Source: Poriferisodalis sp965204125
GTDB taxonomy: Bacteria > Actinomycetota > Acidimicrobiia > Acidimicrobiales > Poriferisodalaceae
DNA length: 64,000 nt
Direction of reading: 5' to 3'
NCBI RefSeq assembly: GCF_965204125.1
Contig: NZ_OZ241968.1
Coordinates: forward strand, 1,178,001 to 1,242,000
This document shows positions 34,080 to 42,188 of the stretch, piece after piece. Position 1 is the first letter of the stretch. Every line of letters begins with the position of its first letter. The notes below the pieces were generated by a model that saw nothing but the letters and a program-made list of their open reading frames with translations, did not search any database and was not told the origin of the DNA. Made by a program: the position numbers and the translations under genes.

Positions 34080-34107
34080 ACTGTGACCGATCCGGCGGCT
34101 CTGCGGT

Positions 34108-34113
34108 TATCGT
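34108..34113 (+). promoter_or_regulatory. Probable -10 box of the SRP RNA gene
   Basis: TATCGT, 7 nt before the base-paired 5' end at 34121; this fits the start predicted from RNA folding. Confidence 0.45.
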
Positions 34114-34120
34114 TCGGGGC

Positions 34121-34256
34121 GTGTCGCCGTCTGACGTGGCGGCCGGGTACTGTGCGACGGCGACCCGTGAACCGAGTCAGGGCCGGGAGGCAGCAGCTCT
34201 CAGCGGACCTCGTTGTGTGCCGCAGATCGCCTGGCCGCCTCGCCAGACGGCGACAC
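34121..34256 (+). ncRNA. ffs: Signal recognition particle RNA (4.5S-like)
   Basis: The apical core GTCAGGGCCGGGAGGCAGCAGC (34176-34197) carries the conserved TCAGG and AGCAG strands around a GGGA (GNRA) tetraloop, the Ffh-binding domain. The ends pair perfectly: 34121-34133 with 34244-34256 (13 bp), then 34138-34144 with 34233-34239 (7 bp), with weaker pairs further in. The total of about 136 nt forms one long hairpin. Location next to dnaX and a tRNA-Ser is typical of Actinobacteria. Ends are predicted from pairing and could shift by a few bases. Confidence 0.85.
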
Positions 34257-34298
34257 GCCTGCCTCACACCGATCGACGTGCGAACGGTGTATCGGTAC

Positions 34299-34387
34299 GG
34301 AGAGTTGCCAGAGTGGACGAATGGGCTCGCTTGGAAAGCGTGTGAGGCTTTCATCGGCCTCCGTGGGTTCGAATCCCACACTCTCCG
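34299..34387 (+). tRNA. tRNA-Ser (anticodon GGA)
   Basis: An 89-nt class II tRNA. Acceptor GGAGAGT pairs with ACTCTCC; the anticodon arm CGCTT-GGA-AAGCG reads GGA; a long variable arm (GTGAGGC...GCCTCC region) and TGGGTTCGAATCCCA T arm follow. CCA is not encoded. Confidence 0.97.
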
Positions 34388-34406
34388 CATGTCAGACTGA
34401 GCAGTG

Positions 34407-35405
34407 ATGACCAGCTCCGGGCTGCCCACTCGGGACGCCAAGGGTTACGAGCCGGACCTGCCCATCTCGGTGTCCACGATCCTGGACTGGCCGCCGCGGC
34501 CGCTGGCGACCCTGCGGCACATCTCGCTCATGATGCTCCCCCAGGGAATGCTCTGGGTGGCGATGTCGGCGGTGGTGTGGAACTTCTTCACGCCGTCCAT
34601 GGAGCGCATGGCCAGCCTGCACCCCAGGTGGATCTTGGAGATCTACGTCCGCAACGTGGTGCTGTTCACGCTGGTTGCGGGGACGCTGCACGTGGCGCTG
34701 TACGTGAGGCGGGTGCAGCAGCAGCGCTACAAGTACAACCGCCAGTGGCTCAGCACCACCAACCGGACGTTCCTGTGGAACAACCAGACCCGCGACAACA
34801 TCTTCTGGTGCCTGGTCAGCGGCTGCGCAGTCTGGTCGGCCTATGAGGCGCTGACCATGTGGTTCTACGCCAACGACTGGATCCCGTCGGTGGAGTGGAG
34901 CACCTGGTGGCCGTACATCTGCGCGCTCACGGTGAGCGCGTCGCTGTGGTCGGTGGTGCACTTCTATTGCATCCACCGGGTGCTGCACATGCGCTGGGTC
35001 TACGACCACGTGCACTACCTGCATCACCGCAACGTGAACACCGGGCCGTGGAGCGGGCTGTCGATGCACCCGGTCGAGCACATGATGTACCTCAGCATGA
35101 TCGTGCTGTGGTGGGTGGTGCCCGCCCACCCGTTCATCCTGATCCTCACGCTGCTGTCCAACGCCGTTGCCACCTCGTTCTCCCACTCGGGATTCGAGCG
35201 CTTCGAGATCGGCAAGCGCGAGGGGCCCACGATGGCCGGAGCCGACTACTTCCACCACCTGCATCATCGCTACTTCGAGTGCAACTACGGCAACCGACCC
35301 GTGCCGCTCGACAAGCTGTTCGGCACCTTCCACGACGGCACGCCCGAAGCCCACGCCCGGATGCGTGAACGAGCCAAACGGCGGCGCGGCATCTCGACCG
35401 CCTGA
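34407..35405 (+). CDS. Sterol desaturase / fatty acid hydroxylase family membrane protein
   Basis: A 332-residue membrane di-iron oxygenase of the fatty acid hydroxylase superfamily. Four or five hydrophobic segments are interleaved with His boxes: HFYCIHRVLH, HVHYLHHRN, HPVEH and FHHLHHRYFECNYGN. These bind the two irons. Substrate could be a sterol-like, carotenoid or lipid chain; the sequence does not decide. ATG 34407 follows an in-frame GTG at 34404; both lie about 20 nt after tRNA-Ser, so the transcript may run through from the tRNA. Confidence 0.87.
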   Translation: MTSSGLPTRDAKGYEPDLPISVSTILDWPPRPLATLRHISLMMLPQGMLWVAMSAVVWNFFTPSMERMASLHPRWILEIYVRNVVLFTLVAGTLHVALYVRRVQQQRYKYNRQWLSTTNRTFLWNNQTRDNIFWCLVSGCAVWSAYEALTMWFYANDWIPSVEWSTWWPYICALTVSASLWSVVHFYCIHRVLHMRWVYDHVHYLHHRNVNTGPWSGLSMHPVEHMMYLSMIVLWWVVPAHPFILILTLLSNAVATSFSHSGFERFEIGKREGPTMAGADYFHHLHHRYFECNYGNRPVPLDKLFGTFHDGTPEAHARMRERAKRRRGISTA

Positions 35406-35447
35406 CACTGCCGCTTGACACTGGGCAGCAGCGGCCACACTGCGGGT

Positions 35448-35894
35448 GTGACAGACGAAGCAGCCATCGAGTTCGCGTTGGAGCAAGCCCGGCTGGCTGC
35501 GGCGGCCGGCGAGGTGCCGGTCGGCGCTGTGGTGATCGTCGACGGCCAGGTGCTGGCCGCACGGCACAACGAGCGCGAGACCACCAACGACCCCACTGCA
35601 CACGCCGAGGTGCTGGCCCTGCGCGATGCCGCCGCGGCGATCGGCGACTGGCGGCTGAGCGGCGCAACGCTGGCCGTGACGCTCGAACCGTGCCCGATGT
35701 GCGCGGGGGCTGCACTGTCAGCCAGGGTGGCCCGGGTGGTGTTCGGGGCCTACGACCCCAAGGCGGGTGCTGCGGGAACGCACTACAACCTGCTGGTGGA
35801 CCCCCGCTTCAACCACAACGCCGAGGTAGTAGGTGGCGTGCTCGAAAACGAGTGCGGCACACTGCTCAGCGAGTTCTTCAGCGCCCACCGCTGA
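35448..35894 (+). CDS. tadA: tRNA-specific adenosine deaminase
   Basis: A 148-residue zinc deaminase converting A34 to inosine in tRNA-Arg(ACG). THAEVLALRDA carries the zinc His and proton-shuttle Glu; LEPCPMCAGA the two zinc Cys; NHNAEVVGGVLENEC is a TadA C-terminal signature. GTG 35448 is the natural start; the upstream frame has no support. Its substrate tRNA-Arg(ACG) is encoded in this window at 61166-61239. Confidence 0.93.
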   Translation: MTDEAAIEFALEQARLAAAAGEVPVGAVVIVDGQVLAARHNERETTNDPTAHAEVLALRDAAAAIGDWRLSGATLAVTLEPCPMCAGAALSARVARVVFGAYDPKAGAAGTHYNLLVDPRFNHNAEVVGGVLENECGTLLSEFFSAHR

Positions 35895-35942
35895 TTCGCT
35901 CACGGCGCAGCCGCACGACGCTCGGGAGCGGCCGGTGTGTGG

Positions 35943-36029
35943 CGGAAGGTGTGGGATTCGAACCCACGGTGACCCGAAGGCCACAACGGTTTTCGAGACC
36001 GCCCCATTCGTCCGCTCTGGCAACCTTCC
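35943..36029 (-). tRNA. tRNA-Ser (anticodon CGA)
   Basis: An 87-nt class II tRNA on the minus strand. Acceptor GGAAGGT pairs with ACCTTCC; anticodon arm GCGGT-CTCGAAA-ACCGT reads CGA; a long variable arm and TGGGTTCGAATCCCA are present. CCA is not encoded. Confidence 0.97.
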
Positions 36030-36136
36030 GCAGCGCACCCTATCGACGCCTGCACGGCTGACCGCTTGGCTCGCAGCCCGGCCGGCGTGGCGTAATTCGG
36101 TCGCGACGCGGACGAATTCGTGACAGCCTCAGAGCC

Positions 36137-37612
36137 GTGAGCAGCGCTGTCGAAGGCATCAGGGCCGCAGCCGGGGACCCGGCAGGCCAGCCCGACGGCA
36201 CGTGGTCGGTCTCGGACCTGACGGCCGCAGTCGGCGACACGATCAAGCAGGCCTTCCCCAGCGAGGTCTGGGTGCGCGGCGAGATCATCGGCTACTCAGT
36301 GGCGGCGAGCGGCCACATCTACTTCAACCTCATCGAGCCGGGTTCGGGCAATGATCGCCGGGGCGCACGCATGCGGGTGGCGCTGTTCAAGGGACGCCAA
36401 CGCCTGGTGAACCGCGACCTCGCCGCAGCAGGCGGTCTGACGCTCGACGACGGCATCGAGGTGCGGATCCGCGCCGAAGTGGAGTACTACGCCGGCAGCG
36501 GGCAGGTGCAGCTCATCATGAGCGGCGTCGACCCGCACTTCACCCTGGGCGTGCTGGCCGCCGACCGCGAGCGGATCCTCGCCGAGCTGGCCGAATCGGG
36601 GCTGCTGCGGCGCAACGCCGCTGTGCCGCTGCCGCTGGTGCCGCTGCGCGTCGGGCTCGTCACGGCCGACGGCAGCGCGGCCCACGCCGACTTCACCCAT
36701 GAACTGGCGGCGAGCGGCTACGCGTTCGACGTGCTGTTGTGCGACGCCCGAGTGCAGGGCGTCACGGCTGAGGCCGATCTGGTGGCGGCGCTGGGGACGC
36801 TGGGGCAGGCCGATGTCGACGTGATCGCGGTGGTGCGCGGCGGGGGCGACCGCACCGACCTGCTGGCGTTCGACCTCGCAAGCGTGGCCAAGGCCATTGC
36901 GCTGTGCCCGCTGCCGGTGTTCTGCGGGATCGGCCACGAGATCGACACCTCGGTGGCCGACCAGGTGGCACACACGGCCGCCATGACGCCGACCGCTTGT
37001 GCCGCCGCGCTGGTCGCCCACGTCGCCGCGTTCGACGAACGCCTGGCTCGAACCCGTCGCGAGGTGGACCGGCTGGCCCGCTCCCGGGCCGCTGCCGCAG
37101 CGGCACGCCTCGCCACTGCTCGCAGCGCGCTGAGCCTGCTGGCCGAGCGTCGCCTTGCCCGCCCGCGCGCCTGGCTCGGCGAGGCTCGGCTACGGCTGGG
37201 CCACCACACGCAGCGTCACTGCCGCGCTGCGGCCGGCACACTCGCCGGCGCCCGCCAAGCGCTGCAGCGCAGCCGTACCCATGTGCAGCGCGGCGCGGTG
37301 TCGCTCGCGTCCCAACGACCCCGGCTGGAACGAGCCTCGGCGCGACGCCTCGGCACCGCGAAGGCCCGGCTGCGCTCTGCATCGGCACTGGTGTCGGCGG
37401 TTGGGCCCAAGCGAACCTTGGCCCGGGGTTTTTCGATCACGCGCGCGGCCGACGGCAGCATCGTGCGCGAGATGCCTGCCGCTGGCGACACGATCTCCAC
37501 CGAGACCCAGCACGCCGTGTTCGCAAGCGTTGTGCGAGACGACCACACGACCGGCGATGAGCCCAACAGGCTGGCTGACGATCCGACGACGGGAAGGACA
37601 ACTGATGGCTGA
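36137..37612 (+). CDS. xseA: Exodeoxyribonuclease VII large subunit
   Basis: A 491-residue XseA, the catalytic large subunit that degrades single-stranded DNA. The N-terminal OB-fold (WSVSDLTAAVGDTIKQAFP...VWVRGEI) is followed by the catalytic domain with VTADGSAAHADF, VVRGGGDRTDLLAFD and GIGHEIDTSVADQVAHTAAMTPTACA. A long Arg/Ala-rich coiled coil (about 300-420) and a beta tail (LARGFSITRAADGSIV) end the protein. In the usual TSPTGAA-like motif this protein reads TADGSAA. The start is GTG. xseB overlaps by 8 bp. Confidence 0.93.
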   Translation: MSSAVEGIRAAAGDPAGQPDGTWSVSDLTAAVGDTIKQAFPSEVWVRGEIIGYSVAASGHIYFNLIEPGSGNDRRGARMRVALFKGRQRLVNRDLAAAGGLTLDDGIEVRIRAEVEYYAGSGQVQLIMSGVDPHFTLGVLAADRERILAELAESGLLRRNAAVPLPLVPLRVGLVTADGSAAHADFTHELAASGYAFDVLLCDARVQGVTAEADLVAALGTLGQADVDVIAVVRGGGDRTDLLAFDLASVAKAIALCPLPVFCGIGHEIDTSVADQVAHTAAMTPTACAAALVAHVAAFDERLARTRREVDRLARSRAAAAAARLATARSALSLLAERRLARPRAWLGEARLRLGHHTQRHCRAAAGTLAGARQALQRSRTHVQRGAVSLASQRPRLERASARRLGTAKARLRSASALVSAVGPKRTLARGFSITRAADGSIVREMPAAGDTISTETQHAVFASVVRDDHTTGDEPNRLADDPTTGRTTDG

Positions 37613-37868
37613 AGACGCCGACGATCGCGCTGGCGCGGACCCGGGCGATGCCGACTTCGGCGGCTACGCCGAGTCAATGGCCGAGCTCGAAACCATCCTG
37701 GCCAGCCTCGAGAACGACGATGTCGACATCGACACGCTGGCCTCGCAGGTCGAGCGAGCCTCGCTGCTGATCGCGCACTGCGAAGGGCGCCTGCGTGCCA
37801 CCGAGCTGTCGCTGCAAACCATCCTGGCTCAGCACGATCCGGCGACCACAGCCGAGGAAGACTTCTGA
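37605..37868 (+). CDS. xseB: Exodeoxyribonuclease VII small subunit
   Basis: An 87-residue XseB. YAESMAELETILASLENDDVDIDTLASQVERASLLIAHCEGRLRATE gives the two-helix small-subunit fold that binds the XseA coiled coil. An acidic N-terminal extension (AEDADDRAGADPGDADF) precedes it. AAGGA lies 7 nt before the ATG, inside the end of xseA, so translation is coupled. Confidence 0.92.
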   Translation: MAEDADDRAGADPGDADFGGYAESMAELETILASLENDDVDIDTLASQVERASLLIAHCEGRLRATELSLQTILAQHDPATTAEEDF

Positions 37869-37889
37869 ACTGTGGCCGTACGGGCATGT

Positions 37890-37927
37890 GTGGACCGAGG
37901 GAGTTGGTGGGCGCTCCCCCGGTCCAC
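37890..37927 (+). terminator. Strong hairpin after xseB, possible terminator
   Basis: GTGGACCG pairs with CGGTCCAC (8 bp), then after one mismatch GGGAG pairs with CTCCC around a 10-nt loop. It lies 21 bp after the xseB stop. No T-run follows, so it may act as a terminator without one or only stabilise the message. Confidence 0.45.
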
Positions 37928-37965
37928 TGGCGCGTCACGGGCCGGTGGAAAACCCGGAGCGCACG

Positions 37966-38010
37966 CTCACACTGCCGCGGAATCTGCCCACTGTGAGTGA
38001 CCGCGGCAGT
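37966..38010 (+). promoter_or_regulatory. Mutually exclusive hairpins in the S9 peptidase leader
   Basis: ACTGCCGCGG (37971-37980) and CCGCGGCAGT (38001-38010) form a perfect 10-bp inverted repeat. CTCACA (37966-37971) can instead pair with TGTGAG (37992-37997) in the loop. The region ends 23 nt before the ATG of the S9 peptidase gene. It could be an operator or a leader switch. Confidence 0.4.
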
Positions 38011-38033
38011 TCGTCTGAACCAACGAGGAACCT

Positions 38034-40100
38034 ATGAGTTCGCCATCGGATTGTCAAGATGATGCGGCCCGATACCCCAGCAGTTCCGGGGATTTTCCGC
38101 ATGGTGCGTGGTCGTCGCCGCTGCAGGCAGCCGATGTCGCCGCAGGCGCTGTGCGCCGCACCGAGCCGCGCATAGCCGGCGATTGGGCCTACTGGGTGGA
38201 AGAGCGGCCTCTCGACTTCGGGCGAGGTGCCGTGGTGCGGCTGCGCCTCGACGAGCCCGGTGCAGGGCCCGTCGACGTTCCCCATTCCGCGGAGGCAGAC
38301 ATCCGCACCGCCGTCCACGAATACGGCGGCGGCGCCTGGCTGCCGTTCGAGGCAGCTGACGGCAGCCACTTCGTGCTGGCCAGCTGCATGGGCGACCACC
38401 GGGTGCGGCTGTTCGACGCGACCGGAGAGGCCGCGCCGCGTGCGGTGACCCCGGAACCAGACATCCCGAGGGGGCTGCGGTACGCCGACCCCGCGCTGGT
38501 GCCCGCACCGCACGGCGTCGTCAGCGCCGCGGCTGTCGACCCGGTCAGCGTGTGGGTGCGTGAGACCCACGACGACGCGGGAAACGAGCCGCGCAACGAG
38601 CTCGTCGCGATCCGCCTGGACGGGACGGTCAGCGTCATAGCCACCGGCGCCGACTTCTACTCATCGCCCCGGTCCGCGCCGGACGGGTCCAAGCTGGCCT
38701 ATCTCAGCTGGGATCACCCGAACATGCCGTGGGACCACACGCGCCTGCACCTGGTGGACCTGCACGACGGCGCACCGGTGCCGGGCACCGACCGGGTGCT
38801 GTGCGACGGTCCCGCCCTGGGCCAACCAGCCTGGAGCCCTGACGGTGAGCTCCACACCGTCACCGATGTCGACGGCTGGTGGTCGATCCACCGCGTCGAC
38901 ATCGAAACGGGTGCTACCGCACCGGTGCTCGACGACCCAGCGGCCGGCCGCGAGTTCGGCGTGCCGGCATGGGTCTTCGCGCAGGCCACCTATGGCTGGA
39001 GCGACGACGGGACGCTGTGGTGCACCTGGACATCGGGCGGTGTCGGTCACCTCGGCACCATTCGCGATGGGCAACTGGACGAGATGCCGAGTGGGTTCAC
39101 CGACTTCGGCCGCCTGGCGGTCACGGCCGGCGGATCGGTCGTCACCGTGGCCGCCGGCTGGACCCGCCAAGCCGCCGTCGTGGAGATCGCACCCGACGGC
39201 AGCCACCGCCAGCTCAGCGCGAGCGAGCCGTCAGCACTCGAGCCCAGCGACGTGTCGGTCCCGGAGGCATTCACCTTCGACAGCGACGATGGACGCCAAG
39301 CCCACGCTTTCTTCTTCCCACCTGTCAATTCGGCCGTGACCGTGCAGCCGGACGAGCTGCCGCCGCTCATAGTGCTCAGCCATGGCGGGCCCACCGGCTC
39401 GGCCCGCAGCTCGCTCGACCTGGGCATCCAGTACTGGACCACCCGCGGCATCGCCGTGGTGGACGTGAACTACGGAGGCAGCACCGGCTACGGCACTGCC
39501 TTCCGCAACCTGCTGCGGGGCCAGTGGGGCGTCGTCGACACGCAGGACTGCATCGCTGCGGCACTCCACCTGGCCGCCGAAGGTGCTGTGGACGCCCAGC
39601 GCCTGGTCATCAAGGGCGGCTCCGCAGGCGGCTACACCACGCTGTGCGCGCTGACCGGCAGCGACGTGTTCGCCGCCGGCGTCTCCCGCTACGGGGTCGC
39701 CGATCTGGAAGCGCTCGCCCGCGACACCCACAAGTTCGAGGCCCGCTACCTCGACGGGCTCATCGGCGCCTGGCCCGAGCAGGCCGACCTGTACCGGGAG
39801 CGGTCCCCCATCTGGCGGACCGACCAGCTGCGGACCCCGATGATCGTGCTGCAAGGCACCGAGGACCGGGTGGTGCCCCAGAGCCAGTCCGAACAGGTGG
39901 TGGCGGCCCTCGCGGATGCGGGTGTGCCGCACGCCTACCTGCTGTTCGAGGGCGAGGGGCACGGCTTTCGCCGCGGACCCAACATCGTGGCTGCGCTCGA
40001 AGCCGAGCTGTCCTTCCTCGGCCAGGTGCTGGGCTTCGAACCCGCAGGCGGCATCGCCCGCGTCGAGGTGCGCGAGGGCGGCCAGCAGCGGCCCCAATAG
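38034..40100 (+). CDS. S9 family peptidase (prolyl oligopeptidase/acylaminoacyl peptidase type)
   Basis: A 688-residue serine peptidase. Residues about 45-420 form a beta-propeller; 425-670 the alpha/beta hydrolase with Ser530 in KGGSAGGYTT, Asp611 in QGTEDRVVP and His643 in GEGHGFR. LSHGGPTGSARSSLDLGIQYW precedes the oxyanion region. No signal peptide is seen, so it is probably cytoplasmic and acts on short peptides. GAGGAA 5 nt before the ATG fixes the start. Its TAG stop doubles as the start of the SURF1 -10 box. Confidence 0.9.
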   Translation: MSSPSDCQDDAARYPSSSGDFPHGAWSSPLQAADVAAGAVRRTEPRIAGDWAYWVEERPLDFGRGAVVRLRLDEPGAGPVDVPHSAEADIRTAVHEYGGGAWLPFEAADGSHFVLASCMGDHRVRLFDATGEAAPRAVTPEPDIPRGLRYADPALVPAPHGVVSAAAVDPVSVWVRETHDDAGNEPRNELVAIRLDGTVSVIATGADFYSSPRSAPDGSKLAYLSWDHPNMPWDHTRLHLVDLHDGAPVPGTDRVLCDGPALGQPAWSPDGELHTVTDVDGWWSIHRVDIETGATAPVLDDPAAGREFGVPAWVFAQATYGWSDDGTLWCTWTSGGVGHLGTIRDGQLDEMPSGFTDFGRLAVTAGGSVVTVAAGWTRQAAVVEIAPDGSHRQLSASEPSALEPSDVSVPEAFTFDSDDGRQAHAFFFPPVNSAVTVQPDELPPLIVLSHGGPTGSARSSLDLGIQYWTTRGIAVVDVNYGGSTGYGTAFRNLLRGQWGVVDTQDCIAAALHLAAEGAVDAQRLVIKGGSAGGYTTLCALTGSDVFAAGVSRYGVADLEALARDTHKFEARYLDGLIGAWPEQADLYRERSPIWRTDQLRTPMIVLQGTEDRVVPQSQSEQVVAALADAGVPHAYLLFEGEGHGFRRGPNIVAALEAELSFLGQVLGFEPAGGIARVEVREGGQQRPQ

Positions 40101-40103
40101 GTT
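40098..40103 (+). promoter_or_regulatory. Probable -10 box of the SURF1 gene, overlapping a stop codon
   Basis: TAGGTT, 6 nt before GTG 40110; its first three bases are the stop codon of the S9 peptidase gene. Confidence 0.45.
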
Positions 40104-40109
40104 CGGGCC

Positions 40110-40949
40110 GTGTACAGCTTCGCCCGGAAGCCGATCTGGCTGGCCGGCCACGCGCTCGCCGGCGGCCTGCTGGTGATCTTCGTGATCGCAGGCTTCTGGC
40201 AGCTCAGCCGACATAACGAGGTGAGCGGCCGCAACGCAGCGATCACCGAGCGCCAAAACATGCAACCCCTCGATGCCGACCGCTTCTTCGAAGCCGTATC
40301 GCACACTGATCTCGCAGACGAGCTCGAGCATCGGCTGGTGACCCTGCCCGTCGACCGGGACGGCCGGAGCTACTGGCACGAAGGAGTACAGATCCGTGGT
40401 CGCAGCCTCAACGGCTTGCCCGGCTGTCACTTGGCATCACCCGTCGCGGCGACACGGAGTGGCAGCGCCGAGCCGCACGGCGTGCTCTTGGTCGAAGGAT
40501 GGCTGCCCCAACGGGCCTGCACAGCGTGGCTGGATGGGGAGATCGGCGTCATCGGGTCTCGGCTCGTGAGAGCCACCCAGATCACCGGCCGCATCCGTTT
40601 CAGCCAGGAGCGGGGCCGGTTTGGACCGTCCGACCCGGCTCAAGGACGACTGGAATCGCTGGCGCGGACAGACGTCGAGCGCATCGACCAGCAAACCACG
40701 CTCGACCTTGCGCCGGTCTATCTCGAGCTCGTCAGCGCAAGGGACGCCAATGGTTCGCGGATCGAGCTCGGAGCCAGCATGCCCGGCGTCGCGGTACCCC
40801 AGCCCGTGCCGCCGGAGCTCGACGCCGGACCGCACCTGGGCTACACGGTGCAGTGGTTCAGCTTCGCCGCCGTCGCGATCGTGGGCTACACGCTCGTGCT
40901 GCGCCACCAAGCCCGCAGAGGCGATTCCGAACAGATCGCCGACGACTGA
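40110..40949 (+). CDS. SURF1 family protein (cytochrome oxidase biogenesis)
   Basis: A 279-residue membrane protein with the SURF1 plan: an N-terminal membrane helix (LAGHALAGGLLVIFVIAGFWQLSRH), an external domain with GRSYWHEGVQIRGR and GVLLVEGWLPQ, and a C-terminal helix after LGYTVQWFSFAAVAIVGYTLVL. The GFWQL and GYTVQWFSF pieces are family signatures. SURF1 helps assemble aa3-type cytochrome oxidase; no oxidase gene is nearby. The start is GTG with TAGGTT 6 nt upstream. Convergent with the aminotransferase. Confidence 0.85.
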   Translation: MYSFARKPIWLAGHALAGGLLVIFVIAGFWQLSRHNEVSGRNAAITERQNMQPLDADRFFEAVSHTDLADELEHRLVTLPVDRDGRSYWHEGVQIRGRSLNGLPGCHLASPVAATRSGSAEPHGVLLVEGWLPQRACTAWLDGEIGVIGSRLVRATQITGRIRFSQERGRFGPSDPAQGRLESLARTDVERIDQQTTLDLAPVYLELVSARDANGSRIELGASMPGVAVPQPVPPELDAGPHLGYTVQWFSFAAVAIVGYTLVLRHQARRGDSEQIADD

Positions 40950-40953
40950 GCGG

Positions 40954-42108
40954 CTAGCGGCCGATGGCTTTGGCCATGCGCGCGGTCGCCTCGTCGAGCA
41001 TCGCAGGCGAAGTGGCGAAGTTGAGCCGCACGTGGCCCGCGCCTTCGGGCCCGAAGTCAAGCCCGGAGTTCAGGTACACGCGACCCCGCCCGAGGAACAC
41101 CGAGGCAGGGTCGTCGCCCAGGCCCAGCTCGCGGCAGTCCATCCACGCCAGGTAGGTGGCATCGGGCGGCCGGTAGCTCACCTCGGGCAGCCGCTCCGCC
41201 AGCAGTTCCGCCAGCAGGTGACGGTTGCTGTCCAGCCCGGCCACCAGCTCGTCCAGCCAGTCCAGTGCCTCGGTCCAGCCGGCGATGGTGGCGACCTGCC
41301 CGAGGATGCCGATGCCGCCGATCAGCCGCTTCGGGATCTTGCGGACGATCGGGCCGTAGCGCGACGACGCCGAATGCAGGAACGCCATCCGCAGTCCCGC
41401 CATGTTGAACGACTTCGTGGCAGCCGTGACGGTGACCGTCCGCTCCGAGGCCAGCTCGCTGACCGACGCCACCGGGACGTGGCGTCGGGGCGCGTACACC
41501 AGATCGCAGTGGATCTCGTCGGAGATCACCACCAGGTCGTGGCGCTCGGCGATGTCGATCACCGCGGCGATGTCGTCGGCGTCGAGCACCATGCCGCACG
41601 GGTTGTGGGGCTGGCACAGGATCACGGCCGTCACATCGGGCGCCGACGCCACCGATTCGAAATGGTCGAGATCGAGCTGCCATCCGTCGTCGTGGCGGAT
41701 GAGCGGGTTGGGCACCACCCGGCGGCCGTGCCCCTCGACGCTGGAGAAGAACGGCGGGTAGGCGGGCGTCTGGAAGATGACGCCGTCGCCGGGCTCGGTG
41801 CAGTAGGTGATCGCCAGCTCCAAGCCTTGGATCACGTCGTGCACCCGCACGACGTCGAGCGGGTCGACCTGCCAGCCGAACGCCTCACCCATGCGCTTGG
41901 CGAACACACGCAGCACGGGGATCGGCTGGTCGTAGAAGTCGTAGCCCAGGCCGCCCGAGTCGATGCGCTCGCGCACGGCGTCGAGCACGACTGCGGGCAG
42001 CTCTACGTCCATGTCGGCGACCCATGCCGCCAGCACGTCCGGGCCTTCGCGTCCCCACTTGATGCCCGGGCGGTTCCGAACCCGTTCGGCGTCCAGTTCG
42101 AATATCAC
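40954..42108 (-). CDS. MalY/PatB-type aminotransferase (cystathionine beta-lyase-like)
   Basis: A 384-residue class I/II PLP enzyme. WVADMDVELP near the N-terminus, GYDFY, LCQPHNPCGMV, ISDEIHCDLVY (PLP Asp region) and the PLP Lys in TKSFNMAGLRMAF match the PatB/MalY group, which mainly cleaves C-S bonds of cystathionine or cysteine conjugates. RLNFATSP carries the substrate Arg. The start is GTG with TAGGGT 6 nt upstream. The adjacent TauE/SafE exporter would fit sulfur handling, but the two genes are separated by a repeat. Confidence 0.88.
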   Translation of the reverse strand: MIFELDAERVRNRPGIKWGREGPDVLAAWVADMDVELPAVVLDAVRERIDSGGLGYDFYDQPIPVLRVFAKRMGEAFGWQVDPLDVVRVHDVIQGLELAITYCTEPGDGVIFQTPAYPPFFSSVEGHGRRVVPNPLIRHDDGWQLDLDHFESVASAPDVTAVILCQPHNPCGMVLDADDIAAVIDIAERHDLVVISDEIHCDLVYAPRRHVPVASVSELASERTVTVTAATKSFNMAGLRMAFLHSASSRYGPIVRKIPKRLIGGIGILGQVATIAGWTEALDWLDELVAGLDSNRHLLAELLAERLPEVSYRPPDATYLAWMDCRELGLGDDPASVFLGRGRVYLNSGLDFGPEGAGHVRLNFATSPAMLDEATARMAKAIGR

Positions 42109-42114
42109 GGCGTG

Positions 42115-42120
42115 ACCCTA
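42115..42120 (-). promoter_or_regulatory. Probable -10 box of the aminotransferase gene
   Basis: TAGGGT on the minus strand, 6 nt before GTG 42108; leaderless spacing. Confidence 0.5.
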
Positions 42121-42140
42121 CGCGCCCAGCCGTGCTGGCT

Positions 42141-42188
42141 TCCCGCTCTTGTTCGCTGCGCTCACGGGCCGCTCGGGCCCCGGGCTCA
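42141..42188. repeat. Dispersed intergenic repeat, copy 4 (shortened)
   Basis: TCCCGCTCTTGTTCGCTGCG onward, identical to copy 1 for its first 38 or so bases, with the hairpin GGGCC-GCTCG-GGCCC, then GGGCTCA. It overlaps the stop codon of the TauE/SafE gene and lies 33 bp upstream of the aminotransferase start. Confidence 0.8.

Noticed and set aside
34083..34400. 105-codon plus-strand frame near tRNA-Ser
   Set aside because: It covers the SRP RNA and most of tRNA-Ser(GGA) and shows no protein motif.
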